A stretch of 64,000 bases of DNA from Basidiobolus meristosporus CBS 931.73 (taxonomy: Eukaryota; Basidiobolomycota; Basidiobolomycetes; Basidiobolales; Basidiobolaceae), in NCBI GenBank assembly GCA_002104905.1, contig MCFE01000046.1, positions 1-64,000 of the forward strand. The letters run 5' to 3'. Under the pieces are notes generated by a model. That model worked only from the letters and a program-made list of their open reading frames with translations. It did not search any database and was not told the origin of the DNA. A program made the position numbers and the translations under genes. Positions 21,459 to 33,400 of this stretch are shown here, in pieces. Within the stretch, counting starts at the first letter, position 1; each line of letters begins with the position of its first letter.

Positions 21459-22721
21459 TCAGGCATCCACCTTGGATTGAATCTGTTTGGGAAGATAGTC
21501 GATCTTGCGGTTGGGATCCATGAATTGCTTGACGGTCTCGTCGGTGACCGCCTTGCGACGCTCCTGGAACTCGGCGACGAACTGTTGAAGCACTTGGATA
21601 CATCTGGCCTTCATTGCGCCGGTGGTCAAGGTTCCATCCTTGTAGGACTTGTGCAACTGGGCAAGCTCCTCATCATCATCGAGGAAGAAGGAGAGGTATT
21701 GGTAGGCAACATCCACATCTGGGTTGCCACCGAATTGTTGATGCAGCTCCAGAGTATCTCCACCGCCGGAATAGGCGTAGCGGTTGATCTTGTTCTTGAT
21801 CTTGTTGGGAGTATCGTTCATGAAGATGGCCGAGGAATCCACCGAGGCGCTCATCTTGGTCTGGGAGCCTTGAAGGGCTGGGAAGAACTTGGCATGAATC
21901 AAGGAGGGCTTGGGATACTTCAACTTGTGAGCGACATCTCTGGTCAACCGGAAGTAAGGGTCCTGATCGATGGCGCAGGGGATCAAACAAGGGATATCGT
22001 GCTTGCTACCGAAGATCTGGGGGAAACTGTTGGAGAAGGATGGGGCGGCCTGGATCGACACGAAGTGGAGTTTCCCGATGCAGTCGCTATCGGTAAAGCC
22101 GAAGGCTGCCTTGGAGGTGCTGGCGGTGATGGAGCGGGAGATCTTCACTACGTTCATGTAGAACGCACCTCCGACATATTCGAAGTTCGAGAAGATGAAG
22201 GTCTTCTCCAGGTTGAAGCCACACGCGATGATGTCCTTAGCATTGGTGTAGGCGAACTCACGGCACTGCTCAGCCTTGAGATTGGCCTTGAAAAGGAACT
22301 TCTCGTCGTCGGTAAGTTGGATCACCAGTGGGACATCAAACACCTCCTGAAGCCATTGGCAGAATACGAAGGGGACCATGTGGCCGAGATGCATATTGTC
22401 GCTACTGGGGCCACGTCCGGTGTAAAGGAAGAATGGCTTTCCTTTCTCGTATCTGTCAAGGATCTGGGTCAGCTCTCTGTGGGAGAAGAAGATGCCGCGA
22501 CGAAGGAAGATGTGGGGCTTTCTCCCGGTCAGCTTCTCGAAACGGCTCAACAAGGCCTCGTCAATGGGGCGGGTACCGAATTGCTCGATAAGTTTGCCGT
22601 AATCGATGGCCTGGGCTTTTCCATCGACCACCGCACCCTCCACCTCCCAAGGGGTGATGTTCTGCTCTTGGGTGGCGGGCTTCTCTGCGATATCCTTGGG
22701 TCCGGCTTCCGTGGCACTCAT
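21459..22721 (-). CDS. WRS1: Tryptophanyl-tRNA synthetase, cytosolic
   Basis: The single-exon 420-residue class Ic synthetase charges tRNA-Trp with tryptophan in the cytosol. The HIGH-type motif is HLGH (111-114) within [15 protein letters not shown], and the KMSKS-type motif is KMSAS (289-293), the form found in eukaryotic and archaeal enzymes. [34 protein letters not shown] and [10 protein letters not shown] are family hallmarks of the tryptophan pocket. No N-terminal WHEP domain is present, as in other fungi, and no mitochondrial presequence is evident. I start at the ATG 22721 (MSATEAG); the frame is open a little further but with no ATG. Confidence 0.97.
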   Translation of the reverse strand: MSATEAGPKDIAEKPATQEQNITPWEVEGAVVDGKAQAIDYGKLIEQFGTRPIDEALLSRFEKLTGRKPHIFLRRGIFFSHRELTQILDRYEKGKPFFLYTGRGPSSDNMHLGHMVPFVFCQWLQEVFDVPLVIQLTDDEKFLFKANLKAEQCREFAYTNAKDIIACGFNLEKTFIFSNFEYVGGAFYMNVVKISRSITASTSKAAFGFTDSDCIGKLHFVSIQAAPSFSNSFPQIFGSKHDIPCLIPCAIDQDPYFRLTRDVAHKLKYPKPSLIHAKFFPALQGSQTKMSASVDSSAIFMNDTPNKIKNKINRYAYSGGGDTLELHQQFGGNPDVDVAYQYLSFFLDDDEELAQLHKSYKDGTLTTGAMKARCIQVLQQFVAEFQERRKAVTDETVKQFMDPNRKIDYLPKQIQSKVDA

Positions 22722-22837
22722 GTTGGAAGAAAATGTCAGCGAGTCCACAGAGAAGCATGGATCCTATTTAACTGGGCTTTTTTTTCACCGCTCTGATTGG
22801 ACCCGCGGCTAGGTTACTGGTCGATTCACGCTACCAG

Positions 22838-23010
22838 CGAATGATTGGCCATTCCCCCAGAATGGGAAGCATCGATATGGTTGGATTATTTGTTCTAGTA
22901 AAAGTTGCTATGTTGATGGTACAAGGGTAAGAAGGACGTCCGTTGTGGCGGTGGTGGCATTGTCTGGCATCCGCGAAAGCGCATACTGTGATATCGGCCA
23001 TCGTCCATTC
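22838..23010. repeat. Degenerate copy of the histidine-kinase 3' end
   Basis: Blocks such as TATTTGTTCTAGTA, TGGTACAAGGGT, a GTGG-rich run and GTCTGGCATCC recur in the same order at 23119-23345, across the 3' end of the neighbouring kinase gene. The copy is imperfect and not coding. It now sits in the TrpRS promoter region, which suggests an old local tandem duplication. Confidence 0.6.
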
Positions 23011-23260
23011 TATGATCCTGACGCATCTCGGTGGTGGCTTGCAGTGAGTAGAGAGATCGTGATGTTTTCCCGCAGCGTAGGTAAGCTTCAACGGACTGAT
23101 TGCATGAGGGCTCACTACGAATGATGGATTAGATATTTTCCTAATATGGAAAGCACCGACGGATGGTTTATTTGTTCTAGTAAGATAGTTGCTGTGCTGA
23201 TGGTGGGTTGATACAATATGGTACAAGGGTTAGAGGGGCGTCTTAATGTTCGGATTGGTT

Positions 23261-26200
23261 CTATGTGGTGGTGGTGGCGTTAGGGGAGGGGACCTTAGGG
23301 AGCCATTTGTCTAGCATCCCTGAGAGCGCCGACAACGAAATCGGCTTCACGGCGACGTCGTTCATCCCATGGTCCAAGGCAGCCTGACGCCCCTCAGTCG
23401 TGTCTAGCGACTGGTCCGCAGTCAGCGCAATGATGTACGACGGCTTTGCCAGGATGGTGTCAGTAAGGCTTACTCCAGAGTCCTCTCGCTCGGCTTGAGC
23501 AAGAGCGTTCTCCTCACCAGGAGTAGGTTGCGGGGGCTTCTCCGTCCATTCGCTTTCCATCTGGCGAATGACGCGGGTCGCTTCGTACCCGTCCATCCGC
23601 GGCATCTGAGGAGTGGATGTCAGTTGGGTGGCCATGGAGCCGAATGCATGGCACATACCTGTAGGTCCATGAGTATCAGATCGTATCGGTTCTCTTTATG
23701 CTTCTCGCAGGCGACCATCCCGTCCGCCGCCAGGTCCACGTGATTCACCCCGAGCTTCTTAAGCTGGGAGAGGGCCAGTTTTCTGGAGTAAGGCTGGTTA
23801 GTTGGCTAGGAACGGTCAACCACAAGTGCTCGTGAAATACCTATTGATGGCGTTGTCGTCCACCACCAAGACCCTCGAATGGTTGTCGGATGGTGGCTGC
23901 TCTTCGCTGCTGCTCGGATTCGTGGTTTTGCGAGGGCTGCGAGCTTTCCTAGAGGGGGAGGATGCTCGGGAAGGGGGCTTGGACTTGATATACTCCACCG
24001 TGTCCGAGATGCTGACCCGCTTCTCTCTTTCTGGCGTGGGAAGAGGCGTGTCAGACGGCGGGTCTTCGGAGAATGGAGACATGTCGCCGGAAAAGAACTC
24101 CTTGGGTGGGGTGGTGATCTGGCCGCCTAGGATGGAGTTCGGCAGCTTGAGTTTACTTGCGGAGAGCCGGCGCTCAGGGAGATGCTTGCTGTGGATGGAC
24201 CGCGAAAGCGCATCCCACTTCTGCTCCCCTTGGTAGGGATCGCAGAGCAGGGCGATCAGCTCCCTCTCCGACACAGGCTTCCGACAAATCGACACGTTGT
24301 AGTAGCGGTTCACAAACGTTGGGATCTGCACCTTGCTCGCCTGGCCGAAGGCGTAGAAAAAGATCAGGGTGGGCTTGGCTTGGTCGTTAAGCTCCGCACT
24401 CCCCCATTCATCGCTGGGGTATCCATGCTGATTCCGTGTCAACGACCGGCAGATGATATCCAGCCACTCCTCCACATCCATCTCCATCTTTGGCGAGGCG
24501 CTGGCTTCATCGTTCGCTGCGGAAGGCCGGTGCTTTTGACCAGGGCTCAGGTCGAACAACAGCACCGATCCACTGTCGCACAGTGACTCCTCCTGGCCGG
24601 GGACGGTGATGTACCGCTCGCCAGAGTCGCTGCTCTGCTGCTCAACCATCAGGTGGCACGCCGATACGCCCCAGGAATCATGCACAAGCTTAAACAGAAA
24701 AGATTCAAAGTATTGGCTCCGCGAGTAGACAAGGAATGTCCGATCATGCAACCGCAGTGAGCCGAGGGAGCATACGTTCTCCGTATCGTACAGCGGGCTC
24801 GGGTTGCTGAGGAATGCCGACAGGAAGTGGGTGGTGGTAGGCAGAGGGTTGATGTGCGAATCGTCGTTGGCCTCCTGGTAGCGCTGCTTCTCCAGCGGAA
24901 TCGAGAATCCAAACACTGACCCCTTTCCAGGCTCCGATTGGATCAGCACCTCTCCGTTCATCAATTCGGTCAGTCGCTTTACCTAGCACTTCGGTTAGAC
25001 ATGAAAGCTGCGTGGAGCAACGCAACACTTACCAGGAACAAGCCGAGCCCGGTCCCGGTCTGCACTCTTGTACTGTAGCCCAGACTGCTGGCGTTGCTAA
25101 AGAGAGAAGGAGGATCAGCAAAGACAATCAACACCTAAAGACGACTCAGCATCGCTAACCTTCCCTTCACTTGGCTGAATTCCTTGAAGAGCTTGTTCTG
25201 CACCTCGTGGGGGATGCCGATCCCTAGAACCAGATTACTAAGCGGTCCTGACACGAGAGTCAATCGAACTTACCTGTGTCCTTGACCAGGCAGAGAATCC
25301 GCGCCTCATCCACATCCTCGCTCTGCACTTTGAACGACACCTCGATGTAGCCCTTCTCTGTGAACTAGAAAAGAGAACCGATCAGCTCAGCGGACTCGCA
25401 CCAAACCAACCGAACCCTACCTTGACCGCGTTGGAGACCAGGTTGCTAAGCATCTGTCTGATCCTTCCTGGTTGCCCAATCAAAACTTAATCAGTGCCCT
25501 TGCTGCGTAGAGGATTTTGAGAAGCTCACCTGAGTCGCCCTGGAACAGGCATGGCATCCCACGTGGGTAGTCCAACAACAGCTCAAGGCCTTTCTTAGAG
25601 GAGAGTCCGCTCATGATGTGGCACGTGTCCACCGCCAGCTCGTGAAGGTCGAAGTCCCCCTTACAAAGGACCATCTTGTCGGCCCCCAACTTGCTCACGT
25701 CCAAAATGTCGTTCAGAATGGCGAGGAGGTTCCTCGACGCGGCGTGTACCATCTTCATATTGGCCCGTGGCTCGTCGCCGATCTTTGGGTCGGTCAGGAG
25801 AAGCTCTGTCCACCCGAAGATCGCGGAGAGCGGGGTGCGCAGCTCGTGGGACACCTGGGAGACGAAGCGGGACTTCGCCCTGGATGCGTCCAGCGCTTGC
25901 TTGCACACATCCACCAGCTCGTCGGTGCACAGGGTTCGACTGAAGTCGTGGAGTATGGAGAGAGTGCAGATGAATAACAGGTTGACCGAGTAGCCCACCA
26001 GCACGATCAACGCTTGCCGCTCGCTGGCGACGCTGGGGATGGCCTGCGGGGCCAGCGACCGGTTCCAATAGAAGTACCCGTTCTCCAGGATACATACCAT
26101 GGTCACGAAGATCCCCGCCGTGCGACCCACCGTCATCACGGCCAGCAAGGGGAATACATGGCTGGAGGCCGCCCCCAGCACGCTGAACCCACCCTCCATC

Positions 26201-26544
26201 TGAATGGTCACCGCACTGACCGACATCAGACACACGATCAGCAAGCTCCCTGCGAGCGTGGTCGACTGGGTGTGGTGCAGGATCAGCGGGATGGTGGCGC
26301 ACAGCACGGGCACCGTGGTAAGATATCGGGTCTGGTGAGTCAGGCCGAACTGCAGCCACCACACCACCATGGCGAGCAGCAGCATCAGGGAGAACGTTTT
26401 GATCAGCAAGTATTTCATTGCCACCTCGGCGTCCACTTCTGGGGACCTTGGGTGGTACAAGATCCATCTTCTTAAACTTCGTAAACAAGAGCGAACCGGG
26501 TCGCTGAATTGCTTCGTTTCTTCTCGTATGTCAAGCGTCTCCAT
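23261..26544 (-). CDS. Membrane-bound hybrid histidine kinase
   Basis: Eight exons (26544-25530, 25467-25421, 25364-25274, 25223-25160, 25096-25033, 24982-23841, 23782-23659, 23605-23261), with seven introns of 50-63 nt, join in frame to 963 residues. The protein autophosphorylates on His and passes the phosphate to its own Asp, feeding a phosphorelay such as HOG. The N-terminal 200 residues hold five or six hydrophobic helices with very short loops and no separate sensor domain. Then follow the H-box SQVSHELRTPL (His233), the N-box RQMLSNLVSNAVKF, the G1 box KDTGIGIP, the G2 box GTGLGLFL, a Ser/Pro-rich linker, and a receiver starting RVLVVDDNAINR with the acceptor in LILMDLQMP (Asp847) and a late conserved Lys (VKPIS). 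The receiver has a long insert (about EKPPQPTPGEEN onward) before IALTADQ. The family is certain; stimulus and partner are unknown. Confidence 0.92.
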
Positions 26545-27607
26545 GGGAGGCGAAAAGGTCAGTACGAGGGGAAGAGGAGGTCAAGGTAGAGGCAAAAGGA
26601 AAGGAAGGGGTGGGGTGGGGGGGAGGGAGGTAGTCTCGGGACGAATGTGAGATACGTAGTGAGCTGGGGGGTTGAAGGGGTTTCTTGGCTGGTTGTGGTT
26701 TTACTTCCTAACCCACTCAAGGGTGCTTGACCTACAATGGGTTCGGACAAGTGTGGGCGGTAGCGGTAGTGGTAGTATGCGTTGGTAACTGCGCTATGGG
26801 AATGAACCTCGCAGAATTTTCCAACGTTTAGGGAACTGCAGGTGGGGATTTTCAAGGGGATTTCTGAAATCGACCTTTGGTACGCCAGCTATGCCCGAGA
26901 AGTTGTTGGGCTGCTGGAAGCGGATCCTTTCTGCTGGAACAAATATCCCAATTGATCCGCTATGACGTCGGTCTTGGATCGTTCCATATGGAAACTCCCC
27001 GAATTTCCGTGATTTTTCCTACCCTATATAGGGGTGATTGGGTGGTCCGATCTGGATGGATTGGACGCTGTCGGGGATGAAGTCATTGGGCTCGGATTGG
27101 CTTGGTGTTGATGGGTGTGAGTTGATTGAATTTCAAATCGATCAAGTCTAGAAGCAAGCCAAGTGCTGCTTTACCATGTACCAATGAAGGACAACATATT
27201 GCTCACCAAATACCATCAAATCGATTCATTTTCGGATTCAACTTCAGGATGTTTGAACCATGGGCCAGCAGTCCCAGTGTGTTTTCCCCTGCCACTTGCT
27301 GTTGGTTGCTTCGAACTTTGCTGTCAAATAGATGAACAGGACCCGATACCATTACCGAGCATTGAAATGGGCATGACCAACACTCCCAAGCATACTTGAA
27401 ATCAAGCATGGCTCTGGAGCCGGATCATATCTGCCGGAATATTGTCAGAACTTTGAGTTCTGGCAACTTGCTTCAAACCCTGAACTATTTGCATCTCCTT
27501 GAACCTATCCAAACTCACCTCATGCATTCCTAATCAGGGATCTTGGTGATAGGTTTCTCTTGGACTGGATGTGGTATTTTGCTAGTACTTTTTGTAGTGG
27601 AAATTTT
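26545..27607. other. Intergenic, kinase promoter side
   Basis: No gene, RNA or transposon piece is recognisable here. The first 300 bp contain a GA-rich and then GGGGTGGG-rich stretch just upstream of the kinase start. The sequence becomes AT-richer towards the transposon nest. Confidence 0.55.
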
Positions 27608-27903
27608 GGAGATACTGGAAGTAATTGGGAGAACATGTACACAGGATGCTTAGGAAGGGCCCAAGAACCTGTGTGCTAAGCTTGAAGCTTTTGGACAACT
27701 TTGAAAATTCTTGTGTTCTGGGTACCGGCTGTTGTAAGTTATGTAATTACACCTAAATATTGACCTTGGTCACTTGGATCATAGTTGACAGACTTTAGAG
27801 AATTCTGGCCAAACTCCTTGTTGGGATGTACCTGGACTATTTTCACCAAAACAATAGGTACCAAGAACATTAGCAATTGATAAGTTGTCCAAACAGCCCA
27901 TGA
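27608..27903. repeat. Two degenerate Copia LTR fragments, opposite orientation
   Basis: 27608-27729 resembles the reverse complement of the Copia LTR with an internal deletion (GGAGATACTGGAAGT ... GTTCTGGGTACC). 27730-27903 resembles its first half on the plus strand (TGTTGTAAG ... CACCTAAATATTGACC ... GTTGTCCAAACAGCC). Both differ widely from the young LTRs at 30050-40192. Confidence 0.75.
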
Positions 27904-27905
27904 AG

Positions 27906-28247
27906 ATCTTGTAATTGCAACTAAATATTCACCTAACTTAGTCACTTAGATCATTGCCTGCAAATCTTGGAGAGTACTGACCAAATCTCTTGTTGGGATT
28001 TACTCAGAATAGCTTCACCAAAACATCAGGTACCCAAAACATACAAATTTCCCAAGTGGTCCAAACAGCCTCAAACTTTGCACATATGTTCTTGAGACCT
28101 TCCCAAGTATATTCCACATATTTGTTTTGCCAAGATCATGTAAAAGTATAAATAATACTTTCACATTCAACAAATCTTTAAATGAAGACCACATAATTTA
28201 CTTGTTTACCAAATCACTATTGATATCTCCAGGACTCTTACTGTTGC
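27906..28247 (+). repeat. Divergent full-length Copia LTR
   Basis: It aligns over its length with the 349-bp LTRs of the two young elements: ACTAAATATTCACCTAAC near the start, GTAAAAGTATAAATA in the middle and CTCCAGGACTCTTAC at the end. No internal element region is attached. Confidence 0.8.
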
Positions 28248-28248
28248 A

Positions 28249-28600
28249 ATATTCTGAGGAGTATTGGAAGTGATGTGGAGAACTAGAAGATTTACATGTT
28301 ATTCACTTGTAGATTTATTGATCAAAAGTATGGTATTTATACTTTTGATAAAGTAGAGGAAAACAAACGTGTAGAGTTTGTTAAGGAAGGTCCCAAGAAT
28401 ATGTGTGCAAAGTTTGGGGTCTTTTGGATGACTTTGAGAAAAATAATAATCTGGGTACCTGACAATTTGGTGAAAATATTCTAAGTAAATCCCGACAAGA
28501 AATCTAGTCAGGACAGAATGCTAATCACCGAATAAGATCTATGTGACTAAGTTAGCATGAATATTTAGGTGACAATTCAATAATTTCAACACTTACAACA
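28249..28600 (-). repeat. Divergent Copia LTR with a changed TATA hairpin
   Basis: This is a reverse-oriented LTR ending in CTTACAACA. Its TATA-region hairpin is ATCAAAAGTAT (28321-28331) against ATACTTTTGAT (28339-28349), a perfect 11-bp stem that differs on both sides from the common GTAAAAGTA/TACTTTTAC stem. Confidence 0.8.
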
Positions 28601-28679
28601 TACAGTGTGCCCCCTGACAGTAATAATACAGACTCCTCAGATTCCCAGTGAAGTAGGCAATTGAGAATACCTGCCAAGC

Positions 28680-29361
28680 TGCAAGTTTACCATTATGCTC
28701 AGGCAGATAAGAACTGAAAGCCCAAAATTCCCTTACCAATCTATAGTTGGCATTCTGATGTATATCATGCTTGGAACATGTCCAGATATGTCATATTTGG
28801 TGGGAGTTGTTAGCCAGCATCATCAGAATTATGGATCTTATCATATTGCAGCAGTGAGGTATGCCTACAAGAAGTCAGAACAGGATCTAGTGGGATACTG
28901 ATTGGTGACAAAATCTAAAAGACACAAGATCCACCACAGGCTTCACCTTTCTTTACTGTAAAGGAGCAGATTTATGGGATTCAAGAAAGCAACCAATTGT
29001 AGCATTTCCCACTTCAGAGACTGAGTATATGGCAGCCTGTGAAGCAACAAAAGAAGCAATGTAGTTGAGAAAGCTTCTTAATGGCTTAGGCTTATGTCAA
29101 AAGCCCCTACTACAATATTTCAAGATAATTTAGGATCTATACAATTTGGAAACAATCCAACTTTTAAGGCCAGAGCTAAGCATATTGATATGAGACATCA
29201 ATGTATACTTGAGAATATAGAGAATACCTTGGTTGACTTTGTATGCTGTCTTATATATAAAATGATTCCAGACATATTAACTAAACCATTACATAGAGAC
29301 AAATTTGAATATCTTAGATTACATTAGGATAAGTTAGCATAAATATTTAGCTGGGTGGCAG
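28680..29361 (+). pseudogene. Copia RT/RNase H remnant
   Basis: The piece covers the end of reverse transcriptase and RNase H of a Copia pol gene. Open pieces read FPYQSIVGILMYIMLG, QDNLGSIQFG, AKHIDMRHQ and DILTKPLHRDKFEYLR, matching the young elements at about 60-70 percent by eye. Stops and frame breaks interrupt it. A CTGGGTGGCAG tract (a decayed polypurine tract) leads into an LTR at 29362. Confidence 0.85.
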
Positions 29362-30049
29362 TATTGAAAAATTCATGATTCCACCTAAATATTGACCTAA
29401 CTTGGTCACTTAACTCAATGCCTACAAATCTTGGCAAGTACTGAGCAAATTTCTTGTAGGGATTTATTTGAAAATTTTTCACCACAAATGTTGTAAGAGT
29501 CTTGGAGATATTGAAAGTGATTGGGAGGACAAGTTGATTATGTGGCTTTCACTTAATGGCTTATTGAATATAAAAGTAGTATTTCTACTTTTACATGGTC
29601 TTGGCATAACAAACACATAGAATAGGTTAAGAAAGGTCCCAAAACCATGTGTGCAAAGTTTGGGGCTGTTTGGACAACTTTGAGAATTTTCATGTCCTGG
29701 GTACCTGGTATTTTGGTGGAGGAATTAGAAACTGTTACAACAATATTAACTTATGTTAATTGTGATCTGAGTTACTCAAATATGTCTCTAGCTAATGATT
29801 TTGCAAGTATGTCTGCAATGGTCCCATTTGTAGAACAGTACACCAGTCAGCTAAGAGATTATCTAGAGCTTCACATTTGAATTGGTGTCTAATATCTGTG
29901 TGCTTAGTTTTAGTATGAAAAGATGGATTTCTACCCAAGTGTATATTTTAAGTCTCATAGTAGCACCTATATACTCACTCAGCTTAGTCACTTAGATTAT
30001 AATCTACAAATCTTAGAGAGATCTGGTCAGATTTGTTGCTGGGATTTTC
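29362..30049. mobile_element. Shuffled Copia fragments (LTR+, LTR-, pol 3' end-, LTR+)
   Basis: In order: a plus LTR fragment (29362-29488); a minus LTR with internal deletion (29489-29745); the antisense C-terminal RNase H end of a pol gene (29746-29945, with TCTCTAGCTAATG, GCTTCACATTTGAA and similar shared blocks); a plus LTR fragment (29946-30049) cut by element A. With 28693-29361 it forms a unit found again at 34736-35508 plus 40193-40722. Confidence 0.75.
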
Positions 30050-30399
30050 TGTTGTAAGAGTCTTGGAGATATTGGAAGTGATTGGGAGAACAAGTATATT
30101 ATGTGGTTTTCACTTAATGATTTATTGAATGTAAAAGTAGTATTTATACTTTTACATGGTCTTGGCATTACAAACACGTAGAATAGGTTAAGGAAGGTCC
30201 CAAGAACATGTGTGCAAAGTTTGGGGCTGTTTGGACAACTTTGAGAATTTTCATGTTCTGGGTACCTGGTATTTTGGTGAAAATATTCTAAGTAAATCCC
30301 GACAAGGAATTTGGTCAGTATTCTCTAGGATTTGAAGGTGATGATCTAAGTGACTAAGTTAGGTGAATATTTAGGTGGAAAATACGAATTTTTACAACA
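30050..30399 (-). repeat. Element A, 3' LTR
   Basis: 350 bp bounded by TGTTGTAA and TTACAACA. The internal side has CTCCCACTCAG, the complement of the polypurine tract CTGAGTGGGAG. Confidence 0.95.
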
Positions 30400-30410
30400 C
30401 TCCCACTCAG

Positions 30411-33400
30411 CTAAATGTTCATACTGACTAGTCCTAATTTTGACCTAAGATATTCAAACTTGTCTCTAGCTAATGGTTTTGTAAATATGTCTGCAATCAT
30501 TTCATCTGTAGGACAGTAAACTAAGCTAACTAAGTTATTCTCTATAGCTTCACGTATGAAATGATGTCTAATATCTATGTGCTTGGTTCTAGCATGAAAA
30601 GTTGGATTTCTACCTAATTGTATACATCCTTGATTATCTTGAAATAAAGTAATAGGCGTTTTTTGACATAGGCCTAAATCTGTAAAGAGCTTTCTTAACC
30701 ACATTGCTTCTTTTGTAGCTTCACAGGCTGCCATATACTCTGCCTCTGTAGTAGAAAGTGCTACGGTTGGTTGCTTTCTTGAATTCCATGAAATGGCTCC
30801 TTTACAGTAAAGAAAGGTGTATCCTGTGGTGGATCTTCTGTCTTCTAAATTTCGTCCCCAATCTGCATCAGAGTATCCCACAAGATCTTGTTCTGAGTCC
30901 TTATAAGTGTATCTTAAGCAGATATCAGCAGTTCCTTTTAGGTATCTAAAAATCCGCTTAACTGCTGCAATATGATCAGATCCATAATTCTGATTATGTT
31001 GGCTGACAACTCCCACTGAATATGAGATATCTGGACGTGTTCCAAGCATGATATACATCAGACTGCCGACCATAGATTGATAAGGAAAGTCAGGGCTTTC
31101 AGATGGCACCAAGCTCTCTTGATTTGGTTGAGTTTTGACCAAGTTAAGGTTTGTCTCCATTGGGGTAGCTGCCGGTTTACAGTCTTCCATTTTGTACTTC
31201 TTTAGTATATCTTGAATATACTTGGATTGGCTTAGGGTAATAGTCTGGGTACTTCTGTCTATGGAGAACTTAATCCCTAAGTAGTAACTAAGTTCTCCTA
31301 GATCAGACATCTTGAACTCCTTAGATAGGCTGGATTTAGTCTCTTCCAATGTTTCTAGGTTATTGGCGGCTATAATAAGATCATCCACATATAGAGCTAA
31401 TAGAACTGGATTTGCTCTATCTGGCTTATAGTATATACTATAGTCAGCATTACTCCTTTTGAAACTCAAAGATTCCAAATAAGAATCTATCTTGCAATTC
31501 CAGGCTCTCGGTGATTGTTTGAGACCATATAGTGACTTTTTAAGCTTGCAGACCAAATGGGGGTTATCTTGGTCAACAAACCCATCAGGCTGGTCCATAT
31601 ACACGTCCTCATCAAGTTCTCCATTCAAAAATGCAGTTTTTACATCCATTTGATGAATAAAAAACTTATATTTGGCTGCAATAGCCAATATTAATCTGAT
31701 GGAATTAAACTTGGCTACCGGTGCAAAGGTCTCAGTATAGTCAAGTCCTTTTGTTTGAGAGTATCCTTTGGCTACAAGTCTTGCTTTGTATCTTTCAATT
31801 GTACCATCAGCCTTGTATTTTGTCTTGAAGACCCATCTGCATCCAATTGATTTTCGGTTGATTGGTAATTTGACTAAGTCCCAAGTTTGATTTTCCATCA
31901 GTGCCTGATATTCCTCAGTCATTGCAGATCTCCAAAACTTCGTCTGAGGGCTATTTAGGGCCTCTTTTACAGTCTGGGGTTCATCAACATGGACTGAATA
32001 GGCATAGGCTAAGTTTGTACCCTCATTGATATAGTAATTTGGGCTATTTCTTGTCCAATTGGATCTCCGGGCATTTGATACTGGAATGATCACTTCTGGG
32101 ATATTCCTGGGCACTGATTCTGGCTGAACCACGGTTGTAGAGTCCTCTGGAGTGAAAAAATTTCATTGTTTTGCTCTGATTCAATCCTGACAATTGGTGG
32201 ACTTGAGATCAAATTTTCGTCATCATCTGATGTCATTTTTTGTGAAAATTTTGAATTTTCATCAAACAACACATCCCTGGACTTGATCAGCTTCTTTGCT
32301 TCGGTATTGTAGAGTCTGTATGCCTTACTCTCATTGCAGTAGCCCAAAAATATGCATTTTACACTTTTTGGCTCAAATTTTGACTGATTTCCGGCCAGTT
32401 TTTTGGCATATGCTGTACACCCAAATATTCTTAGATGTTCTGCACTTGGTCTGTGTCCATACCATGCTTCAAATGGAGTAGAATCACGAAGTATTCTGTT
32501 ATAACTCCTATTTTTAAGATATACAGCAGTGGCAACTGATTCCGCCCAAAAATCATAGGATAATTTTTGATCATGGATCATAGATCTTGCCATATCAATT
32601 ATTGATCTGTTAGCTCGTTCTGCTACTCCATTTTGCTGTGGGGAGTATGGTACAGTAGTCTCTTGCTTTATCCCATGAATTTTGCAGAAGTGGATGAAGA
32701 GTTTTGAGGTATATTCTCCACCATTGTCAGAGCGTATTTTCTTGATTTTTTCACCTAGTTTCTCTCTCCACCATGGCTTTAAACTCCCTGAGCTTAGACA
32801 GAGCTTCTTCCTTTCTCTCCATGAAGTAGACCCATGTGTATCTTGTATAATCATCAATAAAAGTGATTAAATACTTCATCCCGCCTAAGGATAAATTTTG
32901 CATAGGTCCACACAGATCTGAGTGAATTAGATCTAATTTTTTCTTAGTTTTGATTAACCCAGAGCTCTTGAACGGTTGTCTGGCTTGTTTCCCATATATG
33001 CAGGCTTCACAGTGCTCCAAATTAGCTGGGGGATCAATTTTCACTCCAGAAATTAGCTGATCTTTGATCATTTTACGCAAATAATCAAAATTGATGTGTC
33101 CAAATCTCCTGTGCCAAAGCATTGGTGTTTCTTCATTTAAGTTACTTATATTGGCTTCCAGATATGATGGAATATAAGTCAACTTGTATAGATTCTGATC
33201 TCTGATGCCCAAAGCAATATGAGCACCATTTTGATCAGTGATCCTGCATCCAGAATTGTCAAAACTGAAACTGAGTCCTTCTGCTGTGGCCTTGCTTACA
33301 GAGAGTAGGTTCTTGGCTATTTCTGGTACATAGAGTACTTCTTTAAAGGTCAGTGTATGGCTTCCTTCACTGCTTCTAAGGTTTACTTGGATAGTTCCTT

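Noticed and set aside
21459-22721. Tyrosyl-tRNA synthetase
   Set aside because: The KMSAS motif and the [13 protein letters not shown] and [15 protein letters not shown] blocks are specific to tryptophanyl-tRNA synthetase.
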